A stretch of DNA of 64,000 bases, taken from the NCBI GenBank assembly GCA_963519305.1, contig CAUQMS010000018.1, positions 27,454-91,453 of the forward strand. The letters are read 5' to 3'. Below the pieces are notes generated by a model. That model was not told where the DNA came from. It searched no databases and worked only from the letters and a program-made list of their open reading frames with translations. A program made the translations under genes and the position numbers. Shown piece by piece: positions 8,865 to 17,637 of this stretch (position 1 is its first letter; the number at the start of each line of letters is the position of its first letter). This DNA is from Ewingella sp963519305 (GTDB lineage: Bacteria; Pseudomonadota; Gammaproteobacteria; Enterobacterales; Enterobacteriaceae).

Positions 8865-9860
8865 ATGTTTATCAACGCCGGCAAAAAAAGAACCGTTCCA
8901 GATTGTAATTCGTTGAATCTTAAAAAATCCGCCTGCGCTATTATCGCCTCGTTAGGTTTGTCTCTTTTCAGCTATTCAGCATTTTCAGCCGAAGCACCCA
9001 CGTATGCGCTGGTGCAAATTAATCAGCAGGCACTGTTCTTTAACCTCATGAATAAGGGAGCACAGGAAGAGGCGAAAAAATTTGGTGCGAAATTGGTTAT
9101 TTTCAATGCCAATGATAATCCGGTTTCACAAAATGATGCGATTGAAACCTATATTCAGCAGGGCGTGAAAGGGATTATGGTGGATGCTATTGACGTCAAC
9201 GGTATTCTGCCAGCGATTAAAGAGGCAGCGGCGGCAAATATACCCGTGATTGCCATCGATGCCGTACTTCCTGAAGGGGCGCATAAAGCACAGGTCGGCG
9301 TGGATAATAGTAAAGGTGGCGCGTTGCTGGGCAACTATTTTACCCGTTACGTGAAGGAACATATGGGTGATAAAGCCAAACTGGGCATCGTCGGTGCGCT
9401 CAATTCAGCGATCCAGAATCAGCGCCAGAAAGGGTTTGTCGATACGTTACAGGGCCACTCTGGTATCAAAGTGGTGGGAGTGGTCGATGGCCGTAACATT
9501 CAGGACGACGCCTTAACCGCCGCTGAAAATCTGATCACCGGTAACCCCGATATGACTGCGATTTACGCCACGGGTGAACCGGCGCTGCTTGGGGCTATTG
9601 CGGCGGTTGAGAACCAGGGGCGCCAGAAAGATATCAAAGTCTTTGGCTGGGATCTGACGGCGAAAGCGGTGAGCGGTATCGATCAGGGTTACGTGACGGC
9701 CGTACTGCAACAGGACCCGGAAAACATGGGTGTTGAAGCAGTGAAGGCGCTGAATAAGATCGTAGTCGAGGGCAAAACGGTCGATAAAACCATTCAGGTT
9801 CCGGCAACGATTGTGACCAAAGCTAACGTCGATACGTTCCGCCCGATGTTTAAGCAATAA
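8865..9860 (+). CDS. Periplasmic sugar-binding protein of the ABC importer
   Basis: Type I periplasmic binding protein (RbsB-like, Peripla_BP_4) of 331 residues. It has an unusually long N-terminus: a basic segment (KKRTVPDCNSLNLKK), then a hydrophobic core and cleavage after SAFSA, near residue 42. The mature part begins APTYALVQINQQALFFNLMNKGAQEEAKK, the usual first strand and helix of the fold. ATG 8865 is preferred because GAGGA lies nine bases upstream and the reading keeps the signal peptide intact. It is the only binding-protein gene near the permease and ATPase, and is divergent from their regulator. The ligand is probably a pentose, hexose or N-glycoside; it cannot be told from sequence. 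Confidence 0.86.
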   Translation: MFINAGKKRTVPDCNSLNLKKSACAIIASLGLSLFSYSAFSAEAPTYALVQINQQALFFNLMNKGAQEEAKKFGAKLVIFNANDNPVSQNDAIETYIQQGVKGIMVDAIDVNGILPAIKEAAAANIPVIAIDAVLPEGAHKAQVGVDNSKGGALLGNYFTRYVKEHMGDKAKLGIVGALNSAIQNQRQKGFVDTLQGHSGIKVVGVVDGRNIQDDALTAAENLITGNPDMTAIYATGEPALLGAIAAVENQGRQKDIKVFGWDLTAKAVSGIDQGYVTAVLQQDPENMGVEAVKALNKIVVEGKTVDKTIQVPATIVTKANVDTFRPMFKQ

Positions 9861-9881
9861 CAATATAGTTTTTATCAATTA

Positions 9882-9907
9882 GCGGGTTATGAACTCATAA
9901 CCCGCTT
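9882..9907. terminator. Bidirectional hairpin terminator
   Basis: A perfect 12-base stem (AGCGGGTTATGA / TCATAACCCGCT) with a two-base loop lies between the converging binding-protein and PfkB kinase genes. A short T run follows on the plus strand; an A/T-rich tract follows on the minus strand. Confidence 0.7.
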
Positions 9908-9921
9908 TCAGGTACCGATAT

Positions 9922-10827
9922 TTAATTTTTTAGCAGTGTCTCCAGCTCGGCCGCGGAAGGAAAGGCACTGAAGGTACCCGAGCGGCCAATAGTGATGGCG
10001 GCTGCCTGACCGGCGCGTTGCAGATCGATTTTTTCAGGCTCATTGGCATTGCGTTGCAGCATGGAGGCGAGCATTACCGCCAGGAAGGTATCCCCGGCGC
10101 CGGTGGTATCTACCACATGACAGCGCGGTGTGGCGACCTGAATCTGCTGCTGCGAAGAGGCGAGATAAACCCCTTCGGCACCGAGCGTAATCACTACGCT
10201 GGCAACGCCCGCCGCCTGGAAATAGTGCGCGGCTTTGGCCGGGGTGTCAGAGGTTGACGTAAAGTATTCGGCTTCGCCCCGGTTAACCACGAGCAGATCA
10301 ATCAGCGGCCAGAGTTCGCTGAACGCGGGTTTGACCGGCGAAGGATTAAAAACGGTCAGCAGCTGGTGCTCACGGGCATAGCGGAACAGGGCAGCGGTTT
10401 TCTCCAGTGAGAAATTACCCTGCTGCAATACCACGTCACCGGGACGTGCCGTGGACAAGGCCTGTTGAATATCGGCCATTGATAATGAATCGGCTGCGGT
10501 GGTGGTGGTAATAATAGAGTTGTCACCGTCGGCAGTATTTAAAATAAGCGAGGTGTCCGTGCGGCAATATAATGATTCACCAGGATATAGCATTAATGAT
10601 TCCTGAGCTATTTTCTGCCGGCACCACTGGCCCTGATTATCATTGCCCGTGGCAGCGATTAATATTGTATTAACCGCGCACCGGGAAAGTATTACCGCCT
10701 GATTGGCACCTTTTCCGCCCAGATCCTGATTTATTTTCTGGCCGTGAACGGATGCGCCTTTTTCTGGTATTTCATTTATTACATACGTTTCGTCAACGCC
10801 TATATTTCCCACGACGAAAACACGCAT
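9922..10827 (-). CDS. PfkB-family carbohydrate kinase (ribokinase-like)
   Basis: PfkB/ribokinase-fold kinase of 301 residues. The substrate-site motif GGKGANQ is at 37-43 (PfkB signature 1) and DTTGAGDTF at 240-248 (signature 2), where Asp246 is the catalytic base and GAGD forms the anion hole. It probably phosphorylates the imported sugar or nucleoside-like compound. An AGGGGATT ribosome site precedes the ATG. It is divergent from the BtpA-family gene with only 27 bases between the two start codons, and converges with the periplasmic binding protein. It resembles ribokinase but is not the rbs-operon enzyme, because no RbsD, RbsA or RbsR is nearby. Confidence 0.85.
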   Translation of the reverse strand: MRVFVVGNIGVDETYVINEIPEKGASVHGQKINQDLGGKGANQAVILSRCAVNTILIAATGNDNQGQWCRQKIAQESLMLYPGESLYCRTDTSLILNTADGDNSIITTTTAADSLSMADIQQALSTARPGDVVLQQGNFSLEKTAALFRYAREHQLLTVFNPSPVKPAFSELWPLIDLLVVNRGEAEYFTSTSDTPAKAAHYFQAAGVASVVITLGAEGVYLASSQQQIQVATPRCHVVDTTGAGDTFLAVMLASMLQRNANEPEKIDLQRAGQAAAITIGRSGTFSAFPSAAELETLLKN

Positions 10828-10854
10828 AGATAATCCCCTGAAAGGTGAATAAAG

Positions 10855-11697
10855 ATGAGCTCTATATCAGCAGGAAAACCAAGCGCAATTCAAGAAATAT
10901 TTTCTCGTCCTAAGGCAATTATTGGTGTGGTACATTGCGAGGCTTTTCCCGGCTCGCCAAATTATCAGGGAAAATCAATTAATAAAATAATTGATGTTGC
11001 CCTGAGCGATGCGCAGGCTTATTTGGAAGGCGGCCTTCACGGTCTGATTATCGAAAACCACGGTGATATTCCTTTTTCTAAGCCTGAACACATCGGCCAT
11101 GAAACCGCGGCCTTTATGTCGGTCATCACTGACAGAATTAAACAGGAGTTCGGTTGCCCGCTGGGTATCAACGTGCTGGCGAACGCCGCCATTCCGGCTT
11201 TTGCCACAGCGCTGGCGGGTGGGGCAGATTTTATCCGCGTCAATCAGTGGGCGAACGCCTACATCGCTAACGAAGGGTTTATCGAAGGGGCCGCTGCCAC
11301 GGCGCTGCGTTATCGTTCACAGCTGCGTGCCGAACACATCAAAGTGTTCGCCGACAGCCACGTGAAACACGGCAGTCACGCCATTGTGGCGGACCGTTCT
11401 ATTCCTGAGCTCACCCGCGACGTGGACTTCTTTCTGGCCGACGGCGTGATTGCCACCGGCCAGCGCACCGGCGACAGCGCCACCATGGAGGAAATTGACG
11501 AGATCCGCTCCGCCACGGAATTGCCACTGCTTGTCGGTTCCGGCGTCACGCCAGACAACATCTGCGCTATTTTACAGCGGACTCAGGGCGTGATTGTAGC
11601 CAGCACATTGAAGTTTGGCGGTGTATGGTGGAATCAGGTTGAGCTCGAACGCGTTAAACACTTCATGTCAGTCGCCCGCGCCGGGCTGGAGGAGTAA
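10855..11697 (+). CDS. BtpA/SgcQ-family TIM-barrel protein
   Basis: Member of the BtpA family, which contains E. coli SgcQ and the cyanobacterial photosystem I biogenesis protein BtpA; outside cyanobacteria the members sit in sugar or nucleoside catabolic clusters and their reaction is not established. The family motifs seen are IIGVVHCEAFPGSP near 21-34, GLIIENHGDIPF near 62-73, GINVLANAAIPAFATALAGGADFIRVNQW near 103-131 and LLVGSGVTPDNI near 223-234, an arrangement like phosphate-binding barrels. Glu64 and Asn65 and the GSG loop may form the active site. It is followed four bases later by the TenA-like gene, a tight two-gene unit. No signal peptide, so cytoplasmic. Confidence 0.82.
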   Translation: MSSISAGKPSAIQEIFSRPKAIIGVVHCEAFPGSPNYQGKSINKIIDVALSDAQAYLEGGLHGLIIENHGDIPFSKPEHIGHETAAFMSVITDRIKQEFGCPLGINVLANAAIPAFATALAGGADFIRVNQWANAYIANEGFIEGAAATALRYRSQLRAEHIKVFADSHVKHGSHAIVADRSIPELTRDVDFFLADGVIATGQRTGDSATMEEIDEIRSATELPLLVGSGVTPDNICAILQRTQGVIVASTLKFGGVWWNQVELERVKHFMSVARAGLEE

Positions 11698-11701
11698 CAC
11701 T

Positions 11702-12352
11702 GTGACCGGACAGGTTTTTACCGAACAGCTGCTGGCCGAGCATCACGAAAGCTGGCAGGCGATGCAAACTCACCCCTTTGTGACCGGTATTGAAGACGGC
11801 ACCTTGCCCGCGCGGGTGTTCAATCAGTATCTGGTGTTTGAGGGCGATTTTGTCGCAACGGCCATCGGCATATTTTCTTATGCAGTGATCAAGGCACCTG
11901 ATATCCGCCATCAGCGATGGCTGATAGGCGTGCTCGATGCGCTGGCCAATGAACAGATCGCCTATTTCGAACGGGTCATGAGTGCGCGTGATGTCAATCC
12001 GGCGCACTATCTGCGCAGCGCACCGGCGGTTTACCGCTTCAGTCAGGGCATGCTGCGTACCGCTGAAACGGGCAGTTATGCCGAGATACTGACTTTAATG
12101 TTTGGTGCCGAATGGATGTACTACCATTGGTGCGAGCGGGTCAGCCGTGCAGATATTGCTGACCCGGATGTGAAAGCCTGGGTAACCATGCATGCGGAAA
12201 AAACGTTTATTGATCAGGCAGGCTGGCTGAAAGCTGAACTGGACTGCTGCGCCGCTAAACTCTCCACTACCGAGAGGCTGCGCCTGTCCGTGCTGTATGG
12301 ACAGGTATTACAGTGGGAGATCGATTTTCACAGCGCGGCATTTGATCAATAG
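11702..12352 (+). CDS. TenA-like (thiaminase II fold) protein
   Basis: All-helical TenA/PqqC-like protein of 216 residues starting at GTG 11702, with GGAGGAG just before it. TenA-type residues are visible: Asp49 (VFEGDFVATA), Tyr140 (AEWMYYHW) and Glu206 (VLQWEIDFH). At the place where classical TenA enzymes carry the nucleophilic Cys of a PC-x-W-x-Y motif there is GAEWMY, so the cysteine is absent and Glu137 lies next to the site. This fits the TenA_E type rather than TenA_C. No thiamine gene is nearby; it is co-transcribed with the BtpA-family gene, so hydrolysis of an imported amine or amide is more plausible than thiamine salvage. Function is uncertain. Confidence 0.75.
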   Translation: MTGQVFTEQLLAEHHESWQAMQTHPFVTGIEDGTLPARVFNQYLVFEGDFVATAIGIFSYAVIKAPDIRHQRWLIGVLDALANEQIAYFERVMSARDVNPAHYLRSAPAVYRFSQGMLRTAETGSYAEILTLMFGAEWMYYHWCERVSRADIADPDVKAWVTMHAEKTFIDQAGWLKAELDCCAAKLSTTERLRLSVLYGQVLQWEIDFHSAAFDQ

Positions 12353-12395
12353 TACTCGATCGATTTGTTATTAACGCATCAGTCAGTAAGTTAAA

Positions 12396-12430
12396 AGAAC
12401 ACCCGTCTTCCAGCAGAAGGCGGGTGTTCT
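12396..12430 (-). terminator. Terminator for the D-aminopeptidase operon
   Basis: A long stem, AGAACACCCG with CGGGTGTTCT extended inwards by CTTC/GAAG pairing, lies between the converging TenA-like and D-aminopeptidase genes. The T-rich side (TTTTAAC) is on the minus strand, so it mainly ends the peptide-transporter operon and may work both ways. Confidence 0.7.
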
Positions 12431-12469
12431 ACGGAAACATTCTTCCCAAAATTAATTAACGTGAAAGGC

Positions 12470-14026
12470 TTATTGCGCCGATTGCCAGTGACTGCGACAT
12501 TCATCGCGGCGGAAGCTTAATACCCGGCTGCGGTTAGAGATCAGTTGCACGTTATAACCCTGAAAATAGAGGCAGAAAGATTTTTGCCACGGACCATCAG
12601 GCATTTCAACCAGCAGGCGGCCAAGCCCCAGCGACGTCAGATTCCCGCGTGCGCGCAACGGGCCTACGCCCATGACAAACTGGTCGCCTTCGATATCAAA
12701 GGCGGCTTTTGAAATGGGGTGTAACCAGCGTCCCTGAACCATTGCCAGACAGTCATTGGGTTCGACCGGAACAAAACGGCGCGGAGCGTGACCAATCTCG
12801 CCTTGTATGGCGTTCCCGTCCCAGCGCAGGCGCATGGGCATATGGGCGGAAAGTGAAATGGCTTCGTCCTTATCGGCACCCTCAAAAAGGTTGTCACCGG
12901 ACCCCAGGTAGCTGGCCACGCCGTTGTTCACTTTAAGCCAGTAAGGTTCAGCAACGCTGGCGTACAGCCCGTCAGGAATAGCCTGACTGCGCGGGGGTAA
13001 CGGGGTGTTGAGCAGGGCGGCCATCACGTCGAGCGCTGCGCCGTAGGCGGCGGTATCTTCACGGTTCGAGACCAGCGCTACACCGGCATCGAGTTCGGGA
13101 TGTAGCAGGAAATAGGTTTTGTAGCCTGCGTGTGAGCCCCCGTGACCGTAGATTTTATGGCCGCCAAGTGTTGAGGAAGTGATGCCGAGCCCGTAGGCGG
13201 ACGCCGTATCACCGCGTAAATGGCGCTGTGCGGTCAGTGTTTCCAGCACACCGGCACCGGGACCGCGATTCGCCAGCAGGCTTTGCAGCCAGACGGTCAG
13301 TGAGCGCAGGCTTCCAGTCAGGCTGCCCGAGGCCGAAAGATGCAGCCCGGCGCTGGCCGTTTTCCAGCCAGATTTATCCTTCCAGTAACCGGGGGCCAGC
13401 CCCGGAACCACATCAAACCAGGTTTCTGGCGCATGCAACGCAATGTCCAGCGGGCGGGCGATATGCTGTTGCAGCAGATCCCCGAACCGTATTCCTTTGC
13501 TGTTTAAAATCGCTTCGACCAGACGGTAACCGGTATTGGAGTAAGAGATCTCGCTGCCCGCTGGGAAATTCAATGCGCCATCCTGGGCGAGAAAATCGAG
13601 AATGGCGTCGGGTTCACTGGCGGTATAGACCGACACACCGAGCAGGGAGAGCGTTTCGCGCACGTCGGGCAAGCCGCCGGTCATATCCAGCGCCTGACCG
13701 AGAGTCACCTGTGACATCGGCACTTTCAGTTGGGGCAGATACTGGCCGAGCGTGTCGTTGAGGGATAATCCGGCTCCGCTGCGTAACAGCGCCAGCGCAG
13801 CAAAAATATGCTTGGTGACCGAGGCGTAGCGCACCACATCGTCAATACTAAAGCGGTCACCGGTGGTCAGATTCGCCAGTCCGCCAGCGGTATGGCCGCG
13901 AAGGGAACGGCTGTCAAACAGCGTGATGGCCCCACCCGGTTCTCCGGGCTGGTTCCATTTTTCGGTGATCGTGTTGGCTGCAGTCAGGGCTGCCTGCCAA
14001 TGTAACGACGGTAGAGTGGATGTCAT
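12470..14026 (-). CDS. D-aminopeptidase of the S12 family (DAP/DmpB-like)
   Basis: Serine hydrolase with the class C beta-lactamase fold, 518 residues long, the size of the three-domain Ochrobactrum anthropi D-aminopeptidase rather than a beta-lactamase. The catalytic SxxK is Ser69-Val-Thr-Lys72, the YxN motif is Tyr163-Ser-Asn165 and the third box is His296-Gly-Gly. The remainder (about 340-518) matches the two beta-barrel domains of DAP. There is no signal peptide, so it acts in the cytoplasm on peptides with an N-terminal D-residue. It is the last gene downstream of a dipeptide-type ABC importer, which should supply the substrate. Alternative: esterase or other S12 hydrolase. Specificity needs a biochemical test. 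Confidence 0.83.
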   Translation of the reverse strand: MTSTLPSLHWQAALTAANTITEKWNQPGEPGGAITLFDSRSLRGHTAGGLANLTTGDRFSIDDVVRYASVTKHIFAALALLRSGAGLSLNDTLGQYLPQLKVPMSQVTLGQALDMTGGLPDVRETLSLLGVSVYTASEPDAILDFLAQDGALNFPAGSEISYSNTGYRLVEAILNSKGIRFGDLLQQHIARPLDIALHAPETWFDVVPGLAPGYWKDKSGWKTASAGLHLSASGSLTGSLRSLTVWLQSLLANRGPGAGVLETLTAQRHLRGDTASAYGLGITSSTLGGHKIYGHGGSHAGYKTYFLLHPELDAGVALVSNREDTAAYGAALDVMAALLNTPLPPRSQAIPDGLYASVAEPYWLKVNNGVASYLGSGDNLFEGADKDEAISLSAHMPMRLRWDGNAIQGEIGHAPRRFVPVEPNDCLAMVQGRWLHPISKAAFDIEGDQFVMGVGPLRARGNLTSLGLGRLLVEMPDGPWQKSFCLYFQGYNVQLISNRSRVLSFRRDECRSHWQSAQ

Positions 14027-14103
14027 TCCTTCTCCCCTTAATAACGTTAATCTGTGATTGAAAGGCAGCCTTAGCTGCCCGTTGAAACCGCGCTCAAGAT
14101 GAT

Positions 14104-14874
14104 TTAGCCCGGTTCCTCAAGACTGAGACTTAACGATCGCAACTCTGCCGTATGCGGATGGGTGACGCGTCCCGCCCGTAAATCGTCTGCGCTCAGAAGC
14201 TCGACCATTTCACCACCAATCATCACTCCGATTCTGGTGCAAAGATGCGTAACCACAGCCAGATTGTGGCTAACCAGAATATAAGTGAGCTTGCGGCGCT
14301 CGCGCAGGTCAGTCAGCAGGTTGAGGATCTCGGCCTGAACGGAGACATCGAGTGCTGAAGTGGGCTCATCGAGCAGCAGGATCTCCGGTTCAGAAATCAG
14401 CGCACGGGCAATTGCCACGCGCTGCCGCTGCCCGCCGGAGAGCTGATGCGGAAAGCGAAAACGCACCGCCTGCGGTAAGCCGACTTCGCTCAACGCGTCG
14501 GTAATGCGTTTCTCGATGTTGAGAAAACCGTGCACGATCAGCGGTTCACTCAGGATGCGGTCAATGGTTTGCCTTGGATGCAGCGAGCCATACGGGTCCT
14601 GAAACACCATCTGCACGCGGCGGTAAAAACGTTTCTGCCGCACAGGTAACTGTGCCTCGCCGCCGATAGTCATGCCGCCGGACCACGCCTGATTCAGCCC
14701 CACCAGGGCGCGTAAAATAGTCGATTTCCCCGAGCCGCTTTCACCCACGATCCCAAAACACTCGCCCGGTGCGACCGCAAAGCTAACCCCTTTTACCACC
14801 TCGGTATCGCCAAAGGAAATGCGTAAATTATCTAAGATTATCTTAGCGTTAGATTTTACGATGCTGTCAGTCAT
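14104..14874 (-). CDS. Peptide ABC transporter ATP-binding protein (DppF-like)
   Basis: Second ATPase of a dipeptide/oligopeptide importer. Walker A GESGSGKST, signature LSGGQRQRV and Walker B EILLLDEPTSALD are all present in the expected order. ATG 14874 overlaps the preceding stop as ATGA, the coupling used throughout this operon; a GTG at 14886 is also in frame but has no ribosome site. The C-terminal extension is short (ends SLSLEEPG), so it lacks the cysteine cluster region of canonical DppF. Gene order from upstream is binding protein, permease, permease, ATPase D, ATPase F, D-aminopeptidase. Confidence 0.88.
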   Translation of the reverse strand: MTDSIVKSNAKIILDNLRISFGDTEVVKGVSFAVAPGECFGIVGESGSGKSTILRALVGLNQAWSGGMTIGGEAQLPVRQKRFYRRVQMVFQDPYGSLHPRQTIDRILSEPLIVHGFLNIEKRITDALSEVGLPQAVRFRFPHQLSGGQRQRVAIARALISEPEILLLDEPTSALDVSVQAEILNLLTDLRERRKLTYILVSHNLAVVTHLCTRIGVMIGGEMVELLSADDLRAGRVTHPHTAELRSLSLSLEEPG

Positions 14875-15701
14875 GATGTTTTCCACGCCTCGTCACGCAC
14901 CAGCACCGGTAACCGCGCACGCGGATGTTTCAGTGATGGCAGGCACTCCAGCAGACCACGGGTATATGGATGCTGCGCATTGAGCAGGTCACCGGCCTGT
15001 AAGGTTTCGACAATGCGGCCGGCGTACATGACCGCTACGCGGTCACAGAACTTTGATACCAGCGGCAAATCATGACTGATAAGAATCAGCCCCATACCGC
15101 GGCTGGACACCAGATCGTCAAGCAGGCGTAGAATTTCCGCCTGCACGGTGGCGTCCAGTGCGCTGGTGGGTTCATCGGCGATCATCAGTTCCGGGTCCGG
15201 TGCCAGCATCATGGCGATCATCACCCGCTGACCCATGCCGCCGGAAACTTCATGGGCATAGCGCTGCGCCACTTTATGCGGCTCGCGGATGCGCACCTGA
15301 TCCAACAAATCGATGGCCGCTTCCATCGCCTGTTTTTTACTGCCGCCTTTGTGGGTGTGCCAGGCTTCGGCCACCTGTTTGCCAATCGGCATCACTGGAT
15401 TGAGCGAGTATTTTGGGTCTTGCAGAATGAAACCCACCCGTTTGCCACGGATCTGCCGCATCTGTTTTTCGCTGGCATTGCGCAGATCGATACCGTCAAA
15501 AGAGAGGGTGTCGGCGCGGCATTTGGCGCTGGCGGGCAGCAGGTTCATCAGGCAGCGTGCGGTCAGGGATTTCCCCGAGCCGCTCTCGCCAACAATGCCG
15601 AATTTTTCCTTGCCGAGTGAGAGTGAAACACCGCGCACGGCGTCAAAGCTGCCGCTGTTGGTGGCGAACGTAATGTGCAGATTTTTGATATCGACCAGCA
15701 T
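14871..15701 (-). CDS. Peptide ABC transporter ATP-binding protein (DppD-like)
   Basis: First ATPase of the peptide importer: Walker A GESGSGKSL around residues 38-46, signature SGGMGQRV and Walker B ELMIADEPTSALD, followed by the oligo_HPY-type C-terminus (HPYTRGLLECLPSLKHPRARLP), which is characteristic of dipeptide and nickel importers. The signature reads VSGGMGQR instead of LSGGQRQR, as is common in this subgroup. Overlaps both neighbours by a few bases. It forms a heterodimer with the 14104-14874 product. Confidence 0.88.
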   Translation of the reverse strand: MLVDIKNLHITFATNSGSFDAVRGVSLSLGKEKFGIVGESGSGKSLTARCLMNLLPASAKCRADTLSFDGIDLRNASEKQMRQIRGKRVGFILQDPKYSLNPVMPIGKQVAEAWHTHKGGSKKQAMEAAIDLLDQVRIREPHKVAQRYAHEVSGGMGQRVMIAMMLAPDPELMIADEPTSALDATVQAEILRLLDDLVSSRGMGLILISHDLPLVSKFCDRVAVMYAGRIVETLQAGDLLNAQHPYTRGLLECLPSLKHPRARLPVLVRDEAWKTS

Positions 15702-16627
15702 CAGCGCTCCTTAGGATCGAGGACGTCACGCAGACCGTCGCCGAGGAAGTTAAACGCCAGAGACGTCACAAATATTGCCACGGCCGGGATCAGCGGCACC
15801 CACCACTCTTCGAACAGGAAACGGCGGGCGGTGGCAATCATCGCACCCCATTCCGGCGAAGGCGGCTGCGCGCCCATGCCCAGAAAGCCCAGGCTGGCAG
15901 CGGTGATAATGATCGAACTCATATCCAGCGTGATACGCACCACCAGGCTTGGTACGCACAGCGGCATGATGTGCCGCCAGATAATACGCGCTGACGTCGC
16001 ACCGGTCAGACGGCAGGCCGCGATGTAATCCGTGCCGCGCACCTGCATGGTCTCGGCGCGGGCCAGACGCGCATAAGGCGGCCAGGCGGTGAGGGCGATG
16101 GCGAGAATGGCGCTTTCGATGCCCGGTTTCAGCGCGGCGACAAACGCCAGTGCCAGAATCAGACGCGGGAACGCGAGGAAGATATCGGTGATGCGCATCA
16201 GGATACGATCCAGCAGGCCGCCGGTGTAGCCCGCCACGCAGCCAATCAGCAGGCCGAGCGGAGCAACAATCGCCACAACGGTGATCACCATGCCGAGCGT
16301 GATGCGCCCGCCATAGAGAATACGGCTGAAGGTATCGCGGCCAAGTTCGTCGGTGCCGAGCCAATGCTGGGCTGAAGGTTTTGCCAGCCGGTTGGCTAAG
16401 TCCTGCGTTCCCGGATCGTAACTGGTCAGCAGCGGCGCACAGACTGAAATAATTAACACCAGCAGCACGGTAAACAGGCCAATCACCGCCAGAGGATTGG
16501 CGCGAAGACCAAGCCAGAGGCGATAACGACGCCCCCACACGGCCTGCGTGCGGGTATGCGGCGTATCGGCCAGCAGCCAGGCACGTGAACCGGTGCGGGG
16601 TTGAGGCAGAGCAGGGAGAGTGGTCAT
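15701..16627 (-). CDS. Peptide ABC transporter permease (DppC-like)
   Basis: Inner-membrane permease of the DppC/OppC type, 308 residues. A cytoplasmic N-terminus of about 45 residues leads into a first membrane helix (PLAVIGLFTVLLVLIISVCAPLL), then the OppC_N segment with the TDELGRDTFSRILYGGRITL motif near 92-112 and the BPD_transp_1 domain with the EAA loop (ARLARAETMQVRGTDYIAACRLTGAT). It overlaps the upstream DppB-like gene by four bases and the downstream ATPase by one. The nickel transporter subfamily is possible by sequence, but the peptidase downstream favours peptides. Confidence 0.88.
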   Translation of the reverse strand: MTTLPALPQPRTGSRAWLLADTPHTRTQAVWGRRYRLWLGLRANPLAVIGLFTVLLVLIISVCAPLLTSYDPGTQDLANRLAKPSAQHWLGTDELGRDTFSRILYGGRITLGMVITVVAIVAPLGLLIGCVAGYTGGLLDRILMRITDIFLAFPRLILALAFVAALKPGIESAILAIALTAWPPYARLARAETMQVRGTDYIAACRLTGATSARIIWRHIMPLCVPSLVVRITLDMSSIIITAASLGFLGMGAQPPSPEWGAMIATARRFLFEEWWVPLIPAVAIFVTSLAFNFLGDGLRDVLDPKER

Positions 16628-17637
16628 TTTACGCGTGGGTCCAGAAGTCTGTAGAGAAGGTCGGCGAGCAGATTGAGCATGACGTAAATGGCACCAATCA
16701 GCAGCGTGGAGCCAATTACCGGGTTCATATCGGCGTTCATCAGGGAGATGGTGAGGTACTGCCCGAGGCCCGGCCAGGAGAAGACGTTCTCGGTGACTAC
16801 GGCGCCTTCCAGCAGCCCCGCATAGGTCAGCGCCAGCACGGTGATAAGCTGCACACCGACGGTCGGGAAGGCGTGCTTCCAGATAACGGTGCGTGCCGAC
16901 AGCCCCTTGGCACGGGCAGTGATCACAAATTCACCACTCAGCGCGTTGAGCATAAAGGTGCGCGTCATGCGGGTGATGTACGCCATGCTGAAATAAGCGA
17001 GGATCAGCACCGGTTGCACCATGTGCGCCAGCGCATCGCGGAACGCCCCCATATCACCGGCCAGCAGGGTGTCCACCGTCAGCAAGCCGGTGACCTGCGG
17101 GATCATGTCCTGATAGATGATGTCCTGTCGCCCCGGCCCCGGTGCGATACCGAGCACCGAGTAGAAGATCAGCAGGCTGAGTAATGCCAACACGAACACC
17201 GGCAGGGAATGACCGGCGAGACAAACCACGCGTATGGTCTGATCAATCCAGCTGCCCTGACGCGTTGCCGCCCAGACGCCAAGAGGAATACCGATCAACG
17301 CCGCGATAATGATCGCGGCGGTAGCCAGTTCCAGTGTGGCGGGGAAGAAGCGCGCGATGTCTGTGATGACGGGGTTAGTGGTCACGGCTGACCGGCCTAA
17401 ATCACCGTGAAACACCTGATTAAGATAGTGGAGGAACTGCATCCAAAGGGGCTGATCCAGCCCCATTTCATGGCGAACACGTTCGACTACCGCCTGCGGT
17501 GCGTTGTCGCCCACCGCAGCCAGTACCGGATCGGTCGGCATGACCCTGCCAATGAAAAAGGTCACAACCGACAGACCGAACAAGGTAAGACAAACGCTGA
17601 TGCAGGTACTCAGAAAACCATTGAGTCTCTTGCTCAC
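16624..17637 (-). CDS. Peptide ABC transporter permease (DppB-like)
   Basis: Inner-membrane permease of the DppB/OppB type, 337 residues: first helix at about 12-32, a periplasmic loop with DPVLAAVGDNAPQAVVERVRHEMGLDQP typical of the family, then five helices with the EAA loop (TFMLNALSGEFVITARAKGLSARTVIWKHAF). The start overlaps the binding-protein stop as ATGA. It pairs with the DppC-like permease to form the pore. Confidence 0.88.
   Translation of the reverse strand: MSKRLNGFLSTCISVCLTLFGLSVVTFFIGRVMPTDPVLAAVGDNAPQAVVERVRHEMGLDQPLWMQFLHYLNQVFHGDLGRSAVTTNPVITDIARFFPATLELATAAIIIAALIGIPLGVWAATRQGSWIDQTIRVVCLAGHSLPVFVLALLSLLIFYSVLGIAPGPGRQDIIYQDMIPQVTGLLTVDTLLAGDMGAFRDALAHMVQPVLILAYFSMAYITRMTRTFMLNALSGEFVITARAKGLSARTVIWKHAFPTVGVQLITVLALTYAGLLEGAVVTENVFSWPGLGQYLTISLMNADMNPVIGSTLLIGAIYVMLNLLADLLYRLLDPRVK

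Noticed and set aside
12470..14026. Beta-lactamase resistance gene
   Set aside because: It has the SxxK, YxN and HxG motifs, but its 518-residue length, lack of a signal peptide and operon with a peptide importer fit a D-aminopeptidase instead.
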